Assembly: GCA_019914995.1 (NCBI GenBank)
Contig: CM034132.1
Span: 5,119,501-5,183,500 of the forward strand
Length of the DNA stretch: 64,000 nucleotides
Direction: 5' to 3'
Source: Acanthochlamys bracteata
Taxonomy: Eukaryota; Streptophyta; Magnoliopsida; Pandanales; Velloziaceae
Position 1 is the first letter of the stretch, and each line of letters opens with the position of its first letter. The notes beneath the pieces were generated by a model. That model saw only the letters and a program-made list of their open reading frames with translations. It searched no databases and had not been told where the DNA came from. Position numbers and translations under genes: made by a program. Shown here one piece after another: positions 33,328 to 46,642 of this stretch.

Positions 33328-33657
33328 CTATTTTTTTCTTTCGTGTACTATGTAATATCCGAAAAGCTCACAACTCAGTGTAGCAGCACTTACCTGGCCA
33401 GGACGTTTTAATTGTCTCTTTGTGGTAGTTCGGCTCACCACGCTACAACCCGATGCTTTTTCGTAGTTTGTATAAGACTGCTTTGCAGCTTCAAGAATAT
33501 CACAGGTCATTCCAACATACAGAGATTTGTTATTATCTTTATCTCCTATTACGTCCGCAGTTGGAATAGAAGAATTTGTGTCCTCTGTCAGCGGCTCCAT
33601 TGATTCTACAACAGAGTGGAGAACCAAGAGTGTCATTTTACGAGCATGCTTAAACAA
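33328..33657 (-). pseudogene. FAR1-type DNA-binding domain fragment A
   Basis: The minus-strand open stretch contains LYVGMTCDILEAAKQSY and then GCSVVSRTTTKRQ, the usual start of the FAR1 zinc-finger domain. It lacks the DDE and SWIM parts. It could be a fragment of a host FAR1-RELATED SEQUENCE gene or of a Mutator-like element. Confidence 0.5.
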
Positions 33658-34347
33658 ACGAAATATATTCTGAACTCTCGAAGAGTTGTACTTGAACGAA
33701 AAAATTGCTGTAAATAGAATTCATAATCTCGGAGCGACTTGTAGAGTTAGTGCATGCATAGAAAGTATCCAAATGATAAATTAATACCCACTTTTTTTTC
33801 TTTGGTATATTGTTGAATGTTGTAATCAGCAGATTATTGTTTGATTCTTGGAACAGGTAGCTTGTTGCAACAAGGTGTGCCTAGACGATGGTTGATATCT
33901 TTGAAAATTTTGTTGATGTGGTTGAAATTAGTGTATTTATTTATTGACAAAACTTGTTGTTATAGTATATTACTGATGTTGTAGTCAGTAGATTACTATA
34001 TTGCATATAAAGTGTCCAATGTTGTATGGACACAACCAGCAGTGGGATGTTCTGTGCTTGAAGAAATCTTAAGTTATCTAGACATGTACAGTAACAAGTT
34101 ATTTCCTGAAAGGTTGTGCTTGTGTTAAAAATGTAAGACATATGGAAATCCTTGACTGAGTGTTTGTATAATTTGATAATGTATAATGGAAATTTGTATG
34201 GAATATTATCAATCTTTTGACTAGATCAATCCAGTTTTATTTTTGCAGGCACCCACATTTTAGTGTATTCCCCTTTCTCTTCTGTTTTACTACTATATTG
34301 GGCCCCTCATCTATTTTGTTCTTATTGTAGTCCCTGTAATTTCCAAA

Positions 34348-34635
34348 TCAGTCACAAGCTATTAGACAATTAGTGACTTCATCAGATTTGAATATCTTTT
34401 CTTGTGTACTTCGGGTAACGGTACTGAACTTGTTTGCTTTTCTATAATATATATACGTTTCTTTTGCACCTTCAAAACTTAGAAAAATCGTCCCTAAACA
34501 AGGTGATTTTTCCTTCTCTAATGCTACGTCTAGAGTTGAAGCAGAACAATCGGCTTCATTTTTCTCGAACGCTACAAGGAATTTATTATAAAAAATTGAG
34601 ACAACTACAATAATATAAAAGATGTGTATTAACAA
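34348..34635 (-). pseudogene. FAR1-type DNA-binding domain fragment B
   Basis: It contains PCLGTIFLSFEGAKETYIYY and FSTVTRSTQEK. At nucleotide level it aligns closely with the start of exon 2 of the 7894-10420 transposase pseudogene, so it is probably a fragment of a related Mutator-like element. No further transposase sequence was found between the two fragments or on either side. Confidence 0.6.
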
Positions 34636-34639
34636 AAAA

Positions 34640-35755
34640 CAATGTTGTTTCTTCTTTTTTCCACTATCCTCTGTTAAGTTTAAGTGAGTAGCAGAAACCT
34701 TCTTCTAGTTTTATTGATGTTTCATATGTTTTCTTGATGGATTGGGGCATTGAAAGAACAAAGAGTTTTGGAGAGAGTTTGCTTTGTTGTAAAGAAAGAA
34801 ATTCCCGGGAGGTGTTTGGTAAGACAACTGTTTAACAGAGAGAAAGTAAGAAAGGAGAGAGAAAGAAAGAAGGAATTGGCGAGAAGAATGGTGTATGGGC
34901 GAAAAACATGGTGATACGTATAGGATTAGTAGATGACATCCTAGCCGTTGATAATGATTAAAGGTTATCAATCTTTACAGAGAGAGTACGTAGCACATTG
35001 AAAATAAATACCTATATTACATTTTATAAATGAACTCTTTATTACTTTGAATTAGATACACAAAAGTTGAAAGATTAACCATTTTACGTGAAACTAGATT
35101 ACACAAATATAAACAAAACTTGAAAACTATACAGTTCAATATTTCCACTACATAAAAATTACCATACAACATTTCTATTGTGCATTTCTTGATAAAGACG
35201 ATAACATTATATTGATAGCATTTTCCTTGTACACACATCCTGCTAAACATTGGCAACATTTAGTTTAAATCCTCCATTATGCTTGGTAACTTGGATGGAT
35301 CCAGTACTCGTTAAAACAGAACAACCCGTTACTTAAGAACAACAATCAAACAAAACAACTCGGATGGTTGAGCTTCTTGTTCAATTCACTTTCATTGAAA
35401 GAAGTGGACGAATCCAGTGAAACAGATTGACATTTACGTACATAGTTTGCATATATCATTTTCAGATTACACAAACTTTTTGGATATATCTTACATCAAT
35501 TACAAAAGCATAGCTTTCAGGAAACCATTTGTTACTGCTATTACAACATCCAACACTCTAAAATCAAGCTTTCCAACTATCAACCAGGCACACATGAACA
35601 GGTGAGTGTGCCTGAACATGTGAACGAAATCTCAAATTGCAGTCGCTCATCATGCAAGATTAAATCCTAGTTGTTCGATGCGTTATGGGAGTGTAGGAGT
35701 GTCTACAGTACAAGGAGTGTATGCATCATATATATATATATATGAAGAAGATATA
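34640..35755. other. Intergenic; short (TA)n tract near the end
   Basis: No gene supported. A small TA run lies at about 35728-35744, just left of the target site of solo LTR copy 2. Confidence 0.5.
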
Positions 35756-36491
35756 TAGACTGTTAATTCTCCTCTAAGATTAACTCAAGAGGGGAGGGGT
35801 GAATTGAGTTAATAAATAAAAATTTTCGTGAAGTTTAGTTATCTTACGGACAGCAGGCTTACAGCCGGCTGCGTCAATTCTGTAACCTGCAGACAGAGAG
35901 TATTAGAATATTTACTGACTTAGGTAAAGAGGATAGAATTGAGAGTATTTAACGTGGTTCGGCAAAACCCTTTGCCTACATCCACGGACGCTCTATCACC
36001 AGAGCCAAAGCTTCACTAAACCTTTAATAAGCTACATATACACCAAGAGCAAAGTACTTCACCAAGCACACTTACTTTTACCGGTTTTCTTCACCAAGAT
36101 AACCCCTAACAACCTACTGGACACACCCGTCCCTCTGGCTGATATGCTAGCTCTATTACAAGGTTTAAAAACTTTCACCAAGCTCCACCTGAGCTTCCTT
36201 ACCCGGTGCCCGCAACACCTGTCACAAGGTTTACAAAATGGAAATTGTTGCTGCTGAAGATGATGCTCTGTAAGTGATTGGCAGCAAAAGGAGTTTCTTT
36301 AATTGAAAAATTGAGTCAATATAGTGCAAGTTTGTTTTTGAATATTTTGCTCGTTATCTCCTCTCTTACTCTGTTCTTCATCTTCTCCTCTTATAGAATT
36401 TTCTGTTCTTGCAGGTAGGTGATTCTTCCCGTTAGAAAAATATTGTCGTTGGTGTGCAGTGGCAGATTTCCAAGGTAGAGATGAAGGTTGT

Positions 36492-38981
36492 TGTAATAAC
36501 TATAACCTTGTGGGCTGCATGAAGCTATTGAAAGAAATAGTGGCCCTTACATGCAATGTCTCTTGCTTAGGGTTTTTTTTTTTTTTTCCTTTCTTCTTCC
36601 TTCCTTCCTCATTTTTCTGCCCTAACCCAGCCGCCACTGCTCTGGCTCCTCTCCGGCGTGAAATCAACCCCTTTCCTACGATATTCACTCCATTTCATCT
36701 TCTCAAGTCATCATTCTTCTCTTTTTCGCTAGTTCTTATCAATTCCGGCGAGCTACGCCGTGCAGGACAAATTTTTAAAATTTGTCCGGCCATTTTTCCG
36801 GCGTTTCGGCGAAGGTAAGTAGATAGAAACATTCCTCTCAAATTGCTAAGCCTTTTCCCTCATTTAATTGCATAGATTTTCAGCTCCGGCGATTGATATT
36901 GCGTGAGTTCGCCGCCGAACGTTATTTCGTCGATTCCGGCCACCGGCGACAAAATCAAAACTCGTCGTTCATTCCGTCGGATTCTACTAGCGGTATTATT
37001 CATTTTTACTGTTTTGAACGCATTTGGCCGGAACCCTAGCTCGCCGGAATCCGGCGAACTTTCCGGTGACCTAGTTAGGTGAGTTAAAAATACTTGCATC
37101 GCGTATTTGAGATTGTTGTTAGATGAATTATTAATTCGTTTCGTTTTAGGAAATCTTTGGATTGAAAATACGTGAGTTGTTGCCGATTAAAGTCGTATAG
37201 CATCCGATCGTCTCGCCTCGTCGGTAAGCTTCTTGGATTCGTTAGTTAGTACTTATTGTGTAGTGGATTAGGAATTTGAATAAACCGTTGAACGAATAAA
37301 ATTCTAGAATAGTTCACCGTATGCTATTAAACTTTGGATTCAAACTTAGTTAGATATTTCTTACAAGTATTTGATTTAGCTTTCATTAGCGTGCTTATTA
37401 TTGAATATTCCCATATGCACGTTAGGCGGTACGAATGACTTGAATTCGGACGGTGCGGCTTAGAGTTGACACTTGATATAAATACTTGCTTGGACTACAG
37501 GTGAGGGTTACCGTGCCATATTTTCTTCCTAGATTAACGTTAAGGCTTTCGGCACAGGTAGCATTTTTTTTGAAAATTCTGGCGTACCTTGCCATTCTCG
37601 TTACGTATTATGATTTATCCCTCATGCTACATATGCCTGTACATGCTTAGATTTATTCCACATCATGTTTATAGTTATTACTAGCATGTTTGCATATTGT
37701 AGACTAAATGACATAATTATGAGAATATGCTATATACATGTCAATACTTTTCCTTTCATATATGTATAAATATAATCACGATAGCATTGAAGGCATTGAG
37801 CATAACATGTTCATTGAATTAAAACCTATTATGTTGCATCTACTTGTTAGGGATTGCATTCGTATGTACTGTCATAACCTATTATATTATATATGCTTGA
37901 ATGAGATATTGATACGGTGGGTCCCAGGATATACTGGGCACCGAAATATATGTATAGCCGATGGGTCCCAAGACATACTGGGCATCGAGTTATAAGATAT
38001 GGATCGCCGGTGGGTCCCAGGACATACTGGGCACCGAGCTATGATGATATTACTTGCCGGTGGGTCCCAAGACATATTAGGCACCGAGCTTACCTGTGGT
38101 TTGATATATATAAACGTATTACGTATGTATGCTTGTATGATATATCCGATAGTATGATGTGAATTGGAAAAGTGATCTCACTCGATTGCCTATTTTGTAT
38201 GATTATGACACTTGATGCATCCGTATACATTATTACATATATTTGCTTGCATGGGTGCACTATATATATGTATATGTATTATAGTCTTGAGAGTGTCGCA
38301 TAACATTGCTTCATATTATCGTATATCTCTGCTAAGAACTGAGTCGGTATGGGACGATTCAGGACTTAGTAGAATCTGATCTGATCTATCGTTGCATCTG
38401 CTTCATGTAGATAGTACTATAATGCCTATTTAATGCATTATCTAAATTGGGCATTCTGTTGTTTTACCTCACTCAGACTGGGCTCACCCTCTTTTCTTTT
38501 CTTTGGCCTCCCCCAGATAGGTCAGAAGCTAACGGGCGCTGATTAGACTCGATATTGCTAGACCGAGAGCGTACGGAGGGTATTTGATAAATCTTTTGGC
38601 ATGTAGTTAGCTCTGTAATTCTCGAAGGGTATTGACTTTTCTTGTACTTTATTGTATTTGGTATTACGATGGAATTTATTTTGGATTGTAATAGGTGTCG
38701 GTGGTTACCGATAGCCCATAGATATTTTTGTTGGTTTTAGTATTTATATGATTTTGTTTATTTGTTCTGTTTTGTCGTTATTAAGTGATTTATTGTGGTA
38801 CAGATTTTCACTTGAAATTATAGGGAAGGTTTTGCAGAAATTTTATGTATTTATTTTTGGAGATATTTGATGAACCGTTTATGATGTTTTGGGTCAAGCT
38901 TACTGGGTTAGGCCGAGTTTGGGCCTTGTCTAGACTCGGTTTAGTTCAGTGCCGGTCAGGGTCTAGTTTTAGGTCTTGACA
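36492..38981 (+). mobile_element. Gypsy-type solo LTR, 2490 bp, nested in copy 2
   Basis: It begins TGTAATAACTATAACC and ends GGTCTTGACA. It is flanked by GTTGT on both sides (36487-36491 and 38982-38986), a perfect 5-bp target duplication. It contains GC-rich CCGGCG leader-like sequence (36640-37080), a minisatellite (37917-38092) and a CTCACTCAGACTGGGCTCACC block near the 3' end. The length and these features suggest a Tekay/Del-like chromovirus LTR, but clade is inference. There is no internal domain, so it formed by recombination between two LTRs. Confidence 0.9.
37917..38092. repeat. Minisatellite in the Gypsy solo LTR
   Basis: Four units of GGTGGGTCCCAGGACATACT followed by GGGCACCGAG start at about 37917, 37960, 38009 and 38059, giving a spacing of 43-50 bases. 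Confidence 0.9.
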
Positions 38982-40259
38982 GTTGTGTTCAGCGGTCAAT
39001 CAGCTGCCTCAAGATTTCTTATGGCTAAATTGGTGCAACTCTTTCATCAGCATTAAATGCACGAAGAAAGCAATTCAAAAACTCCCGCTTGCAGTTTTGA
39101 ATTGTTTCAGTTGAGTTGTATTTTTCAAATATTCTCTAGCTGAGTTGGCTTCTCTCGATTTGTTGTTCTTTGCTAGGTTGACTGCTTCAAGTGAGGTGGA
39201 CTCCAATAGCGTGACTTTGCAGTCTCTATTTCGTTGCTTCCTATTGTGTTCAATGAGTTTTCATTGCTATCTATCAATCTCTATACTTGAACTTGTTCTT
39301 CAATAATGTGGTGACTCGATATAGCTCAGTTTTGTGATAGTAACAAGATAATAGATTTCTTGAATGATATCACCTTCTAATTAAATTCATGATTTCTTCT
39401 GGAGAAAAATCGAAATCTGCATGTTCAAGCATTTCTGCATTATCAGTAAGACATGATTCTTATGATACTTTGCACTATGTTCTTTGTCTTCTTTTATTGT
39501 GATTTTTCATGATTCTTGATATGAACTTGTAGCTGATATGTTCCTCAATAAGTCTTCAAGATTTTGCTTCAAATAGATGACAAATTCTTGATTGAATTAC
39601 ATCTGAAAAGTTGTTCATCAATGTCCGATTCTGCTCTCTGTTTACTGAATTTTCATCTATCATTCCACAATTTTTCCAAGTTTATATTGATCATCATTTG
39701 ATGTGTTATTCGGTCAATCTTATAGTGTGCATGTTGGCTTGTCTCTGATGAAAAGTTGAAGTTCAAATGGAATCGGCATCATGCTTGAAATTACTTCTGA
39801 AGAGTGAATGATTATCACGATTTTCTGATTCTTCTCTGTCCAGCGAGCAGCAGCTAAATAGCCGGCTATTGAGTCCTCTGTTTTCTGTTCATCTCTGTTG
39901 GCGATACTCTATTTTTCTTCTCTTCTCTGTTTGTGATTTTTTGTTTACGATTTTCTGTTTATCCATGTAGCAGCAATTAGACAGCTGGCTGTTTGGTGGC
40001 TAAGGGATTCGCTGTTCTGTATGATATAAAAGAAATCTTATACAATCAGTAGTTAAGAAGCTAGCTTGTTGTCTGCTGAATGTGGGATAGACCTGTTTCA
40101 TGAATTTCTGCAGAACTTGATTCCAATCATTAGTTCACCCTAATCTATAAACTATAATTCTTAATCATTGTTATCATCAAAATCAATTTTGGAGTTCCAA
40201 CATAGACATTGCTATCTTAGACGATATAGGTGCACATTGATCCAAATAAGGTGCATAGA

Positions 40260-42340
40260 AAGCACAATATTTAAACAATAGAGCTAGCATAGGAACGGAG
40301 CCGACAATCTCCCTAGTGGTAAACAATGTGCAGGTTTTTGGGCAAATTCAGCTGCTTCATTTCAAGAACAATTGAAATGTTTTGCACATTCTTGTATGCA
40401 GATTCTAACACTTTAAGATAAGAGAGTTGACCGAGTGTTTCCAAGCTCGAAAAGTTTATACATAAGATTGTTAAGAGATCTACATGTGTAATAGCATTGC
40501 AATGACCAACGAGCGACATAGGACATTATGTGGCTTATGCGTGCTTGTAAGAATTTACTTTTACTGCATATTGTTAAGTGTGTTTCGATCTCTTGTAAAA
40601 GATCATTGGTTATTTTGCTGAAAGAATAAAGGATGTAACCTAATTGTAGTAGCGGATTCATTTCTATGCTGCCCGTAGATTTTTATCTTAATTTGGTGAG
40701 AGAGTTTTATACAAATATTGTGTCTTGTTTATTTCGCACTTGTTATATATTTAATTTTAGATCCTCAAAATTTTCACTACACTTATTAAGAGCAGATTTG
40801 CCTTGGGATTAGTTCGAATTATTCCATTCACAATAGAAATGTTAGAAATAGACAATTATCCATTGTGACCTTGTTAAGAAGTGGGAAGCTACAATCCCAC
40901 CTTCAATTCTCTTGTATCCTAGTGCCACCCAGCCTAATTGCCATGTTAATGAAGTGCAACTACTTTAGCTAGCGGAATCTTTTGAATATAGAAAGATGAA
41001 AGGAGCACCATCTGTAAGACCCAAGAATGCTACGCCCATAATTCTAACCGCTGATTCACAATCTATCTTTAGGAACCTAAAATTTGGAAGCAAGCCAAAG
41101 GTTGAAGGAGCTTGCAATAGTTACGGTTAATTAGTTTCAAATTAGGGCGATCTTTTATGAGATTCGGCTAGAAAAACCTACTTCTGATAAAGCCTTGAAC
41201 CTTTAATTCCTCCATAGAATAAGGAGAGGACAAAAGAAACTCAAACCCCTTCATTAGTCTCTATATGCATAGGCAATTCTTGCCCCACTTGGCTCAACAT
41301 CTCTAAGGAACTGCTTCTAAATATGATTGTCATCTTATTAATGGTGCGAGAGGCTAGCCGAATCATCGAATCTAAACCTTTTTTTTTTTTTTTGGATATA
41401 TAGAACATCGCTAGTATAGTAGATAGGGAATCATGAAAGTTCTTTAAGGCTTTAAGAGTTGTTACTTGTGCCTGCACTCTTTCTAATTGCGTATGAGATA
41501 GATCTCTAGCTCTTAGCTTACAAAGTCTAGATACACTTTTCCGTAGGTTATGCAGAAATCTAAAAATGCAAAAAAAAAAAAAAAAAAAAAAAAAGAAAAG
41601 GAAAATCTATATTTACAAGATCACAAATGTTAGGGAACCTCTTATAAGATTCTGATTCAAGGTGAGAGGTGAGTCAAATGATGAAATGTTCTCTGTGAAT
41701 CTGAAGTGTGGAATGGAAGCTTAGGAAGTCAATCCTTCTTTTCCGGTAGGTGAGCAATTCGGTTGTCGGCTTATTCTTGAGAATGTTAATAAGCTAGGTT
41801 CAGACCAAACTAAACTACTTGGTAGCTTGGTTTAAGGGAAGAAAGCAGAAGAAATTCATTTTATGTTGTAGGGTAGAGGATAAGAAATTGGCTTTTCATA
41901 GTCCCGGAATCGAGTCCTTCCCTTGTCGATCGAATTCTATTCATAGAGGACATCTATCATGCTTCAAAATTGACCTAGAAGAGCATTATTTACATGTAGA
42001 ACTCCCAACCGTAGTGAATTTTGTACTGATGGTGGGAATAGCTTGATAGGAGCATTGAATAACTGGCATCAATCTTGTCAACATATGCAAGTGGCATACC
42101 TTTGATGGAGGAGCACAGTGTTCAAAGTAATTTTAACATCTTTTATGAACAAATTTTGACTTTGTGTCAAAGCACAACAAATTTCTCTTAATTGATCATG
42201 CATGATGCATTTGGACTCAACAATATATATTGGGTCAACTAGGAGAATTCCTTTTCCATTGAGGAGAAAGTAGCATTTGCTTCTAACGTCAAAATTTTGC
42301 AGTCTTTCAAGAACGTCGTAGCAATCCCACAATTGCAAAG
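40260..42340 (-). pseudogene. Decayed NLR-like (NBS-LRR) resistance gene relic
   Basis: On the minus strand, 42338-42078 contains KCIMHDQLREI (MHD at about 42195-42203). This matches the MHD motif and the following RE that close the NB-ARC domain. Farther along, 40661-40313 reads leucine-rich text (SSLETLGQLSYLKVL, LNLPKNLHIVYH) like LRRs, in two overlapping frames. Between them are stops, a 25-base A run (41570-41594) and only short open pieces. The order MHD then LRR on one strand supports a coiled-coil NLR remnant. NLRs sense pathogen effectors inside the cell. No P-loop or kinase-2 motif was found, so this is a tentative call. Confidence 0.4.
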
Positions 42341-42499
42341 AACAACAATATCAATCGAACATGTATATAGGAAACAACGAACAATAGAGAAAGCATAGTT
42401 TTAGATACAACGATAGATCGTTGTGACTTACCTACAATTGTGTGCTCAAAAATATGTATAATTTCATGCACGTTTGTATCGCATATGCTTGATTTCACA

Positions 42500-44952
42500 T
42501 AGAAAAAATTGATTACAAGGAACCATACTTTGTTGTTTTTCTTATTTTCAGCAATTTTATTTAGTCTGAGAATTATGATGGAAAATCTAGTTTTAGATAG
42601 TTTGCGAACGGCCAGTTGAATTTGAAGCCAAGACTTTGAAGTTGGTCCATAAATTTTTTCAAAATTTTATGGGAAACCATTTGACATATATTCATAGAAG
42701 AAGTTATGATACAGTGCAGAAGTTGAGATATACAATTGTTAACTCCAATCCAAAATAAATTATCAAAAGTTGTGTTTTTCTAAAATCTAAACAAATATGT
42801 ATGAAACCTTAGAAAGCGAAATAAAGTACGAATTGTCAAAACAGAGATACAAATAAATGGAGTTTTAGAATCTACCACTAACATCTTTAATTTAATCCTT
42901 AAACAAATGTGATAATATATTATAATGGTTGTGAAGATTTTGTACCTAAAATTTTTGTCATGTTCTTAGATACGAATTCTAATTATGATTTTAACCTTGG
43001 TCCAGTAAAAAATCATCTATCTCTAGTGATATTCTAACTCCTTATTTAGAAATTACTAAAGATGCATAAAGTCATGCGAAATCATAAATCATATAATTGT
43101 ATTCACTTTGGTACAGTAATACTAACTATAGTTATTAATCCTGTGATTCATAAATTATGCTCTAAATCGTCCTCACGAACATAATAATAAAATAATTTAG
43201 ATATCAAAATCAATACTGATCATGCATGCAATTTAACATCTAAACAGCCTTCTAAATAAGAATTAACAACTCATATAAAATCAACAATTCATATATCACA
43301 TAATATTTAAGAAATAAATCAATTTTATAATGGTTTCATCCTAACTCTAGTTTACAGAGTTTAACAACTCATGATCTTTTCTTTGATGTAGACTGTGATC
43401 AGTGGCAACTCTCTAAACCTGTCTTCCCTCTGTCTCCCAACATCATCTTACTCTATTTAGATATGGATTCTATTGTTCATCCCTCCAGCTGTCCTCTGTC
43501 TGGCTTGGTCTCTGGATTCCGTTCTTCCGTCTCAATCCCCCTCTTTCTCCTTCTGTTCTCCCTTTTCATAAGCTAATCAACCCCCAATTAGGAAAGAATC
43601 CTTTCTCTTTTAATTCCTTTGAATACTTTGAATATTTTTTGTAGGAATTTAGGCATGAATTATGGAAAGGGTTGAAACTGATTGCCAAAAAATCTTTCTC
43701 GTTCATTTTCATGTTAGCCTATAGAGAAATAAAGGGGAAAGAAAAATGTCATGTGGGATGGCATCTCTTTATTTATTCTTAATAGGCTAAATGGGGCCCA
43801 CTTCTCCTTCATTCCATTATGTGGTTGTTCCTTGTTAAAACTCTCTTCTTATCTACATTCACAAAAAAAATAATTAATTTCATTCACAATTATGATAAAA
43901 ATCTAATGCAAAATGATGTTATAAGTACATGTAATAATATTATTATCATAAGATATTGGACATCCAATTTATTTTTAGATAGCAAACATGTTGAAGTTGT
44001 TATAGTCAAAAGATAAGATCATTTTATAGAGAAACAAATTCGACAAAAATTTTAAAAGTTTGATGTTTGCTTCTACAATTTTTTGATGCACTCGAATGAG
44101 CCAATTAGGACAGTGATTTGCAAATTCAATATCCCCAGCTCGACTCATATGTTGGATATCCGATTTTGCTAATGAAAGCTGACATGAAGTTATATCTATG
44201 GTCTAAATCTAAGAAAAAAATTATCTGTTAACAAACCCTACAAAAATTAGAAAAATTGTTGGATAGACCAAATTAGCTAATGGACTAAATCGTGACATCT
44301 ACTTGTGCCAAATTTATTTTCTGTTTTCACATACGTGCCAAACAGTTGTAAGTGCCTTCAGAAGATGCTAGACCAATTTAGAATATATTAAGAATATTTA
44401 TTTTGAAGATTTTATGGGGACAATATCTAGTAAATCTACAAAAACAGGAAGTTTTCATTATGCAGACAATTTGGTTTACACAAGCTAGTAGCGCATATCT
44501 AAACCGATCAAGCTCAAACCTCATATCTTAGCTACCCGTTTGTATTTCAATCTAATCTCTATATGTAGATTGAAGAGGATATCCTAAAGGTTATTTCTAT
44601 GAAAAGAGATCATATTTGTTATTAGAAAAAAATGCCATAAAATTCGAATGACATGTTAATAGAAATTCTAGGACACATTTTGAGCCGTTATATGAATTTG
44701 TAACTTTAATTCAGATCCGATTCACTTCACACCTTGATTAGCCGTTCCAGAGACATAGGAGATGACATCCATATCAACAAACAATGGCTAGTTAAGAAAA
44801 TAAATCAAAGAAAAGTTTCAGGAGAAAACCCTACTGTTGGTTCACAACAAGGTTGCCATTTTTAAACTTGACCAAACCTAGTGAGTGACTTTGTAACCTC
44901 TTGAGAAAGTTGTAAGAGAATTTGCAAATACTTGGGTAGCTAGACTAGGTGT
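42500..44952. other. Intergenic AT-rich DNA
   Basis: I see no gene or clear repeat. 43380-43600 is less AT-rich, with CT-rich text, but lacks an open frame. Confidence 0.5.
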
Positions 44953-44974
44953 AGACACTACTACAAATATAGTA

Positions 44975-45580
44975 TTTATCGACTGAATTTTACCAACCAA
45001 AAAAATTCAGTTGGTATAGACAACACATACCAACCAAAACAAAATCAGTCGATAAATTTTATCACATTATCGACTAACAATATATGTAGTCGGTAATTTG
45101 GCTACTCCTCCGACTCGCATGACATTCAGTCGGTAATCTATATTATATTAGTCGGTAAAATTATCGACTGATATTGACATCAGTCGCTATATTACCAATA
45201 AAAATAAAAATTAGTCGATAATTTACCGACTAAAAAATTCAGTCAGTAATTTATATTGATTACCGACTAATATTATATTAGTCGGTAAAATTATTGACTG
45301 ATATTGACATCAGTCGTTATATTACCGACAAAAATAAAAATTAATCGATAATTTTACCGAATAAAAAATATGTTAGTCGGTAAAATATAACAATTGAATA
45401 TATATTAGTCGCTAAATAACATACATACAAAGTTAAATTATAATTGAAATAATTTACCGACTAGATGTGCATCAGTCGGTAGGTTTGCCGATCAAAATAA
45501 ATTTAGTCGGTAGTTTACCGACTACGTTCAATTGAGTCGGTACCTGACTTAATATTGTAGTCGGTAGTTTTTCGTGATTA
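44975..45580. repeat. Left subterminal repeat array of the CACTA element
   Basis: Many direct and inverted GTCGGTAA, GTCGATAA and TTACCGAC motifs at intervals of about 20-40 bases. Also a near-duplicate of about 120 bases (45130-45240 versus 45255-45370). In En/Spm elements such motifs bind the element-encoded TNPA-like protein. Confidence 0.88.
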
Positions 45581-45585
45581 ACAGA

Positions 45586-46225
45586 TTACAAATACACGCT
45601 TTCTCTTTTTTTGACTATTTTCTCTACCGGCGGCTTGGCTCGTCTCTCCTTCTCCTGCTCCTGATCCGGCTTCGAATTCTCCTCTCTGCGTGATTTATTC
45701 TCGTATGTTCTACTTCCAGTCTCCTTCTCGTCGACCGATGTTGCCTCCATCACAGACGCGCCAGCGATTGAAGCTGCAATCTCGACGGCTTGTGTGCGAG
45801 CCATACGTTCGCCGCCATCGATTTCGTCGAATTGGACCACTACAATCTGAAATTCCCTTCTCCCCCCTCCTTCGATTCATTCTCCTATCATCAATTTCTC
45901 TCTTTGTCATCGTTCTTTAACTCGGCAGCAGAGTTAGCAGACCAGATCCAGCTCTCACTTCCTTCTCTTTTTTTTTTTTTTTTCACTGTCTTCTTATTCT
46001 TGTTCAAGAAATAGAGAGAAGAGAAATCTAGAGAAGGAAATGGTAATGAGTTTCAAGATCCTTGGTGTTGTTGTTGTTCTTCTTGTAATGGTGTTGAGAG
46101 TTGGAGAAGCTTCGGTTCATGATACAGAGGTGAAATATTCTTAGCTAAAGGGAACAATTTCGTTCTACACGGTGGCAGCGAGGCAATCTGTGCTTCGTTT
46201 CAATACAACAATACCAACGCTGACT
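45586..46225 (+). pseudogene. Captured 5' gene end with signal peptide, possibly lung-seven-transmembrane-receptor-like
   Basis: A GC-richer, CT-rich leader (45590-46039) precedes an ATG at 46040. The first 25 residues (MVMSFKILGVVVVLLVMVL then RVGEA) look like a signal peptide, followed by SVHD. The frame ends at TAG 46142. Shifting by one base after CATGAT keeps a coding-like frame with VLHGGSEAICASFQYNN, so a single-base loss is likely. The SVHD...HGGSE pattern recalls plant GPR107/lung-seven-transmembrane receptors of the secretory pathway, but I am not certain. It ends without the rest of a gene. Confidence 0.45.
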
Positions 46226-46642
46226 CTTTCATTAGATAACACCCACAACACTTTTTTTTTAATGTTTTGTTGCTTGATTGATTTTCTAAAATGGGTGTCA
46301 GATCTTTAGGATTTATTTGGGATTTCGATCAAAAGAGTTGATTATTGGTTGATCTGGGTGGAATTTTAGTTTTTTTAATGCACGAAAGTTTTAAACTTTT
46401 TATGTAAAGATGAGATTTTGTTCATAAATTTGTAGTCAATTATTATCTAGTAGATGTTCTTGCTAGTGCTTTGATTTAAGGATAAGTTTGTATTTGAAGC
46501 TTGAGAATTTCTGCATGTAATTTGAATTTACAGGAAATTGGAGAAAAAAATGCTCTAGTTGACGCAAAGTGTGTTGTGTCTTGCCTATAATTACTTTGTA
46601 GAAGAACAAAACAGTGAGAACAAGTGCAAAGTAATAAATAGT

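Larger units (their letters stand above)
35761..40202 (-). mobile_element. Solo LTR, family S copy 2, interrupted by a nested solo LTR
   Basis: TGTTAATTCTCC at 35761 and TTGGAGTTCCAACA ending at 40202. The flanks are identical, TAGAC (35756-35760) and TAGAC (40203-40207). Removing 36492-38981 and one GTTGT leaves about 1.95 kb that aligns with copy 1, notably 39340-40202 with 29730-30552. No coding region. The intact target duplication shows insertion followed by LTR-LTR recombination. Confidence 0.88.
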
